The notes under the pieces are model-generated. The model made no database searches. It was not told the DNA's origin and was given only the letters and a program-made list of their open reading frames with translations. A program made the position numbers and the translations under genes. This document shows positions 7,717 through 10,131 of a DNA stretch of 10,131 nt, piece after piece; position 1 is the first letter of the stretch; each line of letters starts with the position of its first letter. The DNA comes from CAYJIL01 sp964370235 (GTDB lineage: Bacteria; Bacteroidota; Bacteroidia; Bacteroidales; Rikenellaceae), in the NCBI GenBank assembly GCA_964370235.1, contig CAYJIL010000086.1:1-10131 (forward strand), in the 5' to 3' direction.

Positions 7717-8352
7717 ATGAAAAACATTTGGCAAATTGTGACTCTGCTTATGGCAGTGGCTCTGGTGGCGCTGTCTATTAAGGTGAACATTATTGGCACC
7801 CAAGATTCGGAGCCCACGAGCGTAGATTCAGAGCAAATTGCTCTCGATGCAATTATGACACGAAGTAGTGTGCGTAGTTACACATCACAAAAGGTAGAGG
7901 AAGAAAAAATTGAGAAACTGCTGCGTGCAGGCATGGCTGCTCCAACTGCGGGTAACAAGCAACCATGGGAATTTATGGTTATTAACGACCGAGCAATTCT
8001 CGACAAAATTCCAACCATTATTAAAGGTGCACACATGGTTGCCAAGGCGCAGCAAGTAATTATTGTGTTGGGTACACCTGCCAAGGCTTTAATGCCCGAT
8101 TACTGGGTGCAGGACTGTTCGGCAGCAACCCAGAATATTCTTGTAGCTGCAAATGCTATGGGGCTAGGTGCTGTGTGGAGTGGTGCATACCCCGAGAATG
8201 GTTCGGGGCGTGTAGAGGCTATGTCTGAGCTACTTTCGCTACCCGAGGGAACGATTGCATTAAATGTAATTGTATTTGGATACCCAGATAGTGAGCCCGT
8301 AGTGAAAAATAAATGGGATGAATCAAAAATTCACTATAACAGCTATGAGTAA
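7717..8352 (+). CDS. Membrane-anchored nitroreductase-family protein (first copy)
   Basis: 211 residues. The hydrophobic segment 5-20, after a positively charged N-terminus and before an acidic linker (TQDSEPTSVDSEQ), predicts an N-in anchor with the enzyme domain in the periplasm. There is no lipobox and no twin arginine. Residues about 40-211 are a compact FMN-dependent nitroreductase domain. The FMN-contact motif is Arg49-SSV-Arg53, followed by AAPTAGN and Gln82-Pro-Trp84, then DYWVQDCSAAT (128-138), and the glycine-rich GLGAVWSGAYP (149-159) near the usual flavin-binding end. It is shorter than classic NfsB-type enzymes. Such enzymes move electrons from NAD(P)H, or from another donor, to nitro groups, quinones, flavins or C=C bonds; the substrate here is unknown. 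A purine-rich AAAAAGAGAAG precedes the ATG. Its TAA overlaps the next ATG (TAATG), which indicates translational coupling. Confidence 0.9.
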   Translation: MKNIWQIVTLLMAVALVALSIKVNIIGTQDSEPTSVDSEQIALDAIMTRSSVRSYTSQKVEEEKIEKLLRAGMAAPTAGNKQPWEFMVINDRAILDKIPTIIKGAHMVAKAQQVIIVLGTPAKALMPDYWVQDCSAATQNILVAANAMGLGAVWSGAYPENGSGRVEAMSELLSLPEGTIALNVIVFGYPDSEPVVKNKWDESKIHYNSYE

Positions 8353-9446
8353 TGGGTGAGAGAATAAAATATATAGTTAATATTGTTATTGTAGCCCTCT
8401 TGCTTGCCTCGGTTGCTATAAGCAAAAATGGTAGGGTAGTTGGTGTGCCTGTCAAGGATATGTTTGCCAGCCAAGAGAGTGCTCCGCAAATCCCCATCGA
8501 AAATACTCTTAGCGATGGTACACGAGTGGTGAATACAATTACAATTGGCAAAGAGGTTATTGGTTTTGGTGGTTACACACCCATCGATTTTCATGTTAAA
8601 GATGGTGTTATAACAAAGGTTGTGCCACATCAAAACAACGAGACCCCTAGCTTTATGCAGCAGATAAGCGATAGCGATTTTCTATCGACATGGATAGGTA
8701 AGAGCCTAAGCGAGGCAGCCCAAATTAAGGCAGATGCCATTTCGGGAGCAACTATCACTTCTGATGCAATATCAAAGAATGTACAGCTAGCAGCTCAGTA
8801 TGCTTCGAATACCAAAATAGAGGCATCGCATCCGCTTGCCGATATTTCGCTAAAAGAGATTGCAGGGGTGCTGGTGCTGTTGATGGGAGTAGTTCTTACG
8901 TTTGCTAAAAGCAAGAGTAAGGTGTTTATGCGTGTGCAGATGGTGTTGAATGTTGCTGTACTTGGTTTTTGGTGTGGTAGCTTTATTTCGCTCTCTACAC
9001 TTGTTGCGTGGTTGTCCAATGGTGTGAATTTGGCATCTTCGCTTATAACTTTGGCGATGGTGATAATTATAATTGCTATGCCATTGTTTGGCAAAAAGGG
9101 TAGCTACTGCCACATACATTGCCCTATGGGTTCGGCACAGGAGTTGGTTTCGTTAGTGCCAATAGCCAAAATTAAAATTAAGCCATCGGTGAGTAAAGTG
9201 TTGAATAATTTGAGGTATTATATATTGTCGGCACTGCTGCTATTGATGTGGGTTGGAGTTGGTTTCGATTTAATCAATTACGAGGTGTTCTCGGCATTTA
9301 TCTACTCCTCGGCATCTACCGTAGTGTTGGTGATGGCGGTAGTTTTTCTGCTGTTGTCGCTTTTTATTCAGCGTCCATATTGCCGCTTTGTGTGCCCAAC
9401 AGGTGCGCTAATAACAATGTCACAAAAAACAAAAGATAATAATTAG
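8352..9446 (+). CDS. FMN-binding, CX3CP-containing membrane electron-transfer protein (NosR/PceC-like, reduced)
   Basis: 364 residues. One membrane segment (about 6-23) precedes a periplasmic FMN-binding domain (about 55-150) with Ser131-Gly-Ala-Thr-Ile-Thr136. This is the SGATxT motif in which ApbE attaches FMN to a Thr, as in NqrC, RnfG and NosR. About five further membrane segments follow (roughly 168-185, 196-216, 227-245, 289-306 and 321-339). Two CX3CP motifs, Cys253-HIH-Cys257-Pro and Cys344-RFV-Cys348-Pro, follow membrane segments beside basic stretches, so both should lie on the cytoplasmic side. This architecture matches NosR and PceC/RdhC proteins, but the C-terminal CX2CX2CX3C ferredoxin part is absent: the chain ends 16 residues after the last Cys-Pro. 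Its start overlaps the upstream stop, and the next gene follows after 2 bases. It is probably the electron conduit for the two flanking nitroreductases. Confidence 0.88.
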   Translation: MGERIKYIVNIVIVALLLASVAISKNGRVVGVPVKDMFASQESAPQIPIENTLSDGTRVVNTITIGKEVIGFGGYTPIDFHVKDGVITKVVPHQNNETPSFMQQISDSDFLSTWIGKSLSEAAQIKADAISGATITSDAISKNVQLAAQYASNTKIEASHPLADISLKEIAGVLVLLMGVVLTFAKSKSKVFMRVQMVLNVAVLGFWCGSFISLSTLVAWLSNGVNLASSLITLAMVIIIIAMPLFGKKGSYCHIHCPMGSAQELVSLVPIAKIKIKPSVSKVLNNLRYYILSALLLLMWVGVGFDLINYEVFSAFIYSSASTVVLVMAVVFLLLSLFIQRPYCRFVCPTGALITMSQKTKDNN

Positions 9447-9448
9447 TT

Positions 9449-10102
9449 ATGCAAAAAGAGATGAAATATAGGTGGCAGACACTGTCGCTACTACTAGCCA
9501 TAGCGATGGTTGCCCTTTCGGTGTCGTCGCTGTTTAATGTTCCAGATCCTGCTCCACAAGCAGTTGAGGAGGTTGATGAAGCACAAATTGCTCTCGATAA
9601 TATAATGAGCCGATCGAGCGTGCGCAAGTACAGCAACGAGCGAGTATCTGAGCAGATGGTCGAGACTATCTTGCGTGCAGGTATGGCTGCTCCCACTGCT
9701 GGTAATCGCCAGCCATGGTATTACTATGTGGTGCGTGACACAACCGTGATTAGGCAGTTTGGTAGTGTGAGTAAATATACTCAGCCAATGGCATCACAAG
9801 CCCAGTTGGCTATTGTGGTGTGTGGTGCTCCAGAGGAGTCGTTCCCCGATGCTCCCGAGTACTGGGTGCAAGATTGTTCGGCAGCTACCGAGAATATACT
9901 CCTAGCTGCTAATGCTATTGGGCTTGGTGCTGTGTGGTGTGGTGTTTATCCCGGTGTTGATAGGATTGGTACGCTTCGTTCATTGCTCGAAATTCCCGAG
10001 AATTTAGTTCCTCTTAATATTATTATGGTGGGGCACCCTGTTGGTGAGCCTATTATTAAGGATAAATGGAAGTCGGAGAAGGTGTTTTATGTAGGGAAGT
10101 AA
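9449..10102 (+). CDS. Membrane-anchored nitroreductase-family protein (second copy)
   Basis: 217 residues, a clear paralogue of the first operon gene and roughly half identical by eye. Long shared blocks are LRAGMAAPTAGN, YWVQDCSAAT and AANA.GLGAVW. A basic N-terminus, a hydrophobic segment (about 11-29) and an acidic linker (PQAVEEVDEAQ) predict the same N-in anchor with a periplasmic enzyme domain. FMN-contact residues are Arg55-SSV-Arg59, APTAGN (81-86) and Gln88-Pro-Trp90. It differs by an aromatic YYY (91-93) where the first copy has EFM, by two extra cysteines (Cys125 and Cys163), and by a changed loop around 100-113, so substrate choice may differ. The ATG at 9449 is 2 bases after the previous stop. 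A second ATG at residue 5 (9461) is a possible start. The donor is probably the membrane flavoprotein just upstream. Confidence 0.9.
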   Translation: MQKEMKYRWQTLSLLLAIAMVALSVSSLFNVPDPAPQAVEEVDEAQIALDNIMSRSSVRKYSNERVSEQMVETILRAGMAAPTAGNRQPWYYYVVRDTTVIRQFGSVSKYTQPMASQAQLAIVVCGAPEESFPDAPEYWVQDCSAATENILLAANAIGLGAVWCGVYPGVDRIGTLRSLLEIPENLVPLNIIMVGHPVGEPIIKDKWKSEKVFYVGK

Positions 10103-10124
10103 TGTACTTCACTTCATAAAACAC
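10082..10124. terminator. Hairpin spanning the stop codon of the last operon gene
   Basis: GTGTTTTATG (10082-10091) is a perfect reverse complement of 10115-10124. Inside it GAAGTA (10096-10101) pairs with TACTTC (10105-10110) around the loop ATG, and two more pairs join the stems. The 43-base structure covers the last six codons and the stop of the second nitroreductase. It may end the operon transcript or protect its 3' end. The window stops 7 bases later, so no U-tract can be judged. Confidence 0.5.
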
Positions 10125-10131
10125 GGTTGGG

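Noticed and set aside
7717..7776. Tat or lipoprotein export signal on the first nitroreductase
   Set aside because: No adjacent arginines occur before the hydrophobic stretch, and no Cys follows it.
8219..8633. Two overlapping minus-strand frames across the junction of the first nitroreductase and the FMN-binding gene
   Set aside because: They are antisense to two clear coding regions joined by a TAATG overlap and have no recognisable product.
9364..9446. Possible C-terminal 4Fe-4S ferredoxin domain in the FMN-binding membrane protein
   Set aside because: Only CX3CP is present at Cys344/348. There is no CX2CX2CX3C pattern and the frame ends 16 residues later.
1..10131. CRISPR array, insertion sequence, tRNA or rRNA gene
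   Set aside because: No spaced direct repeats, transposase motifs, terminal inverted repeats around a gene, or tRNA/rRNA-like segments were seen on reading both strands.

Overview
The window looks like chromosomal DNA from a Bacteroidota bacterium, most likely order Bacteroidales. The evidence is threefold. The partial protein at the left edge has the C-terminal end typical of very large Bacteroidetes MG2/TonB-plug surface proteins. Two upstream regions carry the Bacteroidetes sigma-factor promoter pattern (TTTG, 19 bases, TAnnTTTG). No Shine-Dalgarno sequences decide the starts. The DNA is moderately AT-rich. Genus cannot be read from the sequence.

Layout, left to right. (1) 1-210: the C-terminal 69 residues of a surface protein on the + strand. 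(2) 260-313: a long perfect hairpin that serves as a bidirectional terminator for two convergent genes. (3) 328-4499, minus strand: a two-gene operon with an AbgT-family transporter first and, 8 bases later, a large lipoprotein with a transglutaminase-like domain. (4) 4736-6091, minus strand: a membrane-anchored serine hydrolase of the beta-lactamase/class C penicillin-binding-protein family, with its own terminator at 4641-4679. (5) 6092-6372: a divergent promoter region. (6) 6373-7521, plus strand: a GT4-type glycosyltransferase. (7) 7717-10102, plus strand: a tight three-gene operon of nitroreductase, FMN-binding/CX3CP membrane protein and a second nitroreductase, closed by a hairpin that overlaps the last stop codon.

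The three-gene operon is the most interesting part. Both nitroreductases carry an uncleaved-looking N-terminal membrane segment and, by the positive-inside rule, should face the periplasm. The middle gene is a reduced relative of NosR/PceC. It has a periplasmic FMN-binding domain with a covalent flavinylation motif (SGATIT) and a membrane part with two CX3CP motifs, but lacks the usual C-terminal ferredoxin domain. The obvious model, which is inference, is an electron path from the membrane or cytoplasm to covalently bound FMN outside and on to two tethered periplasmic nitroreductase-fold enzymes that reduce an unknown substrate.

The transporter/lipoprotein operon may process and import an aminoacyl or peptide-like compound. 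The lipoprotein itself is unusual: it has one transglutaminase domain with a plausible catalytic Cys and His, a second degenerate copy of the same fold, and a thioredoxin-like C-terminus without a CXXC motif.
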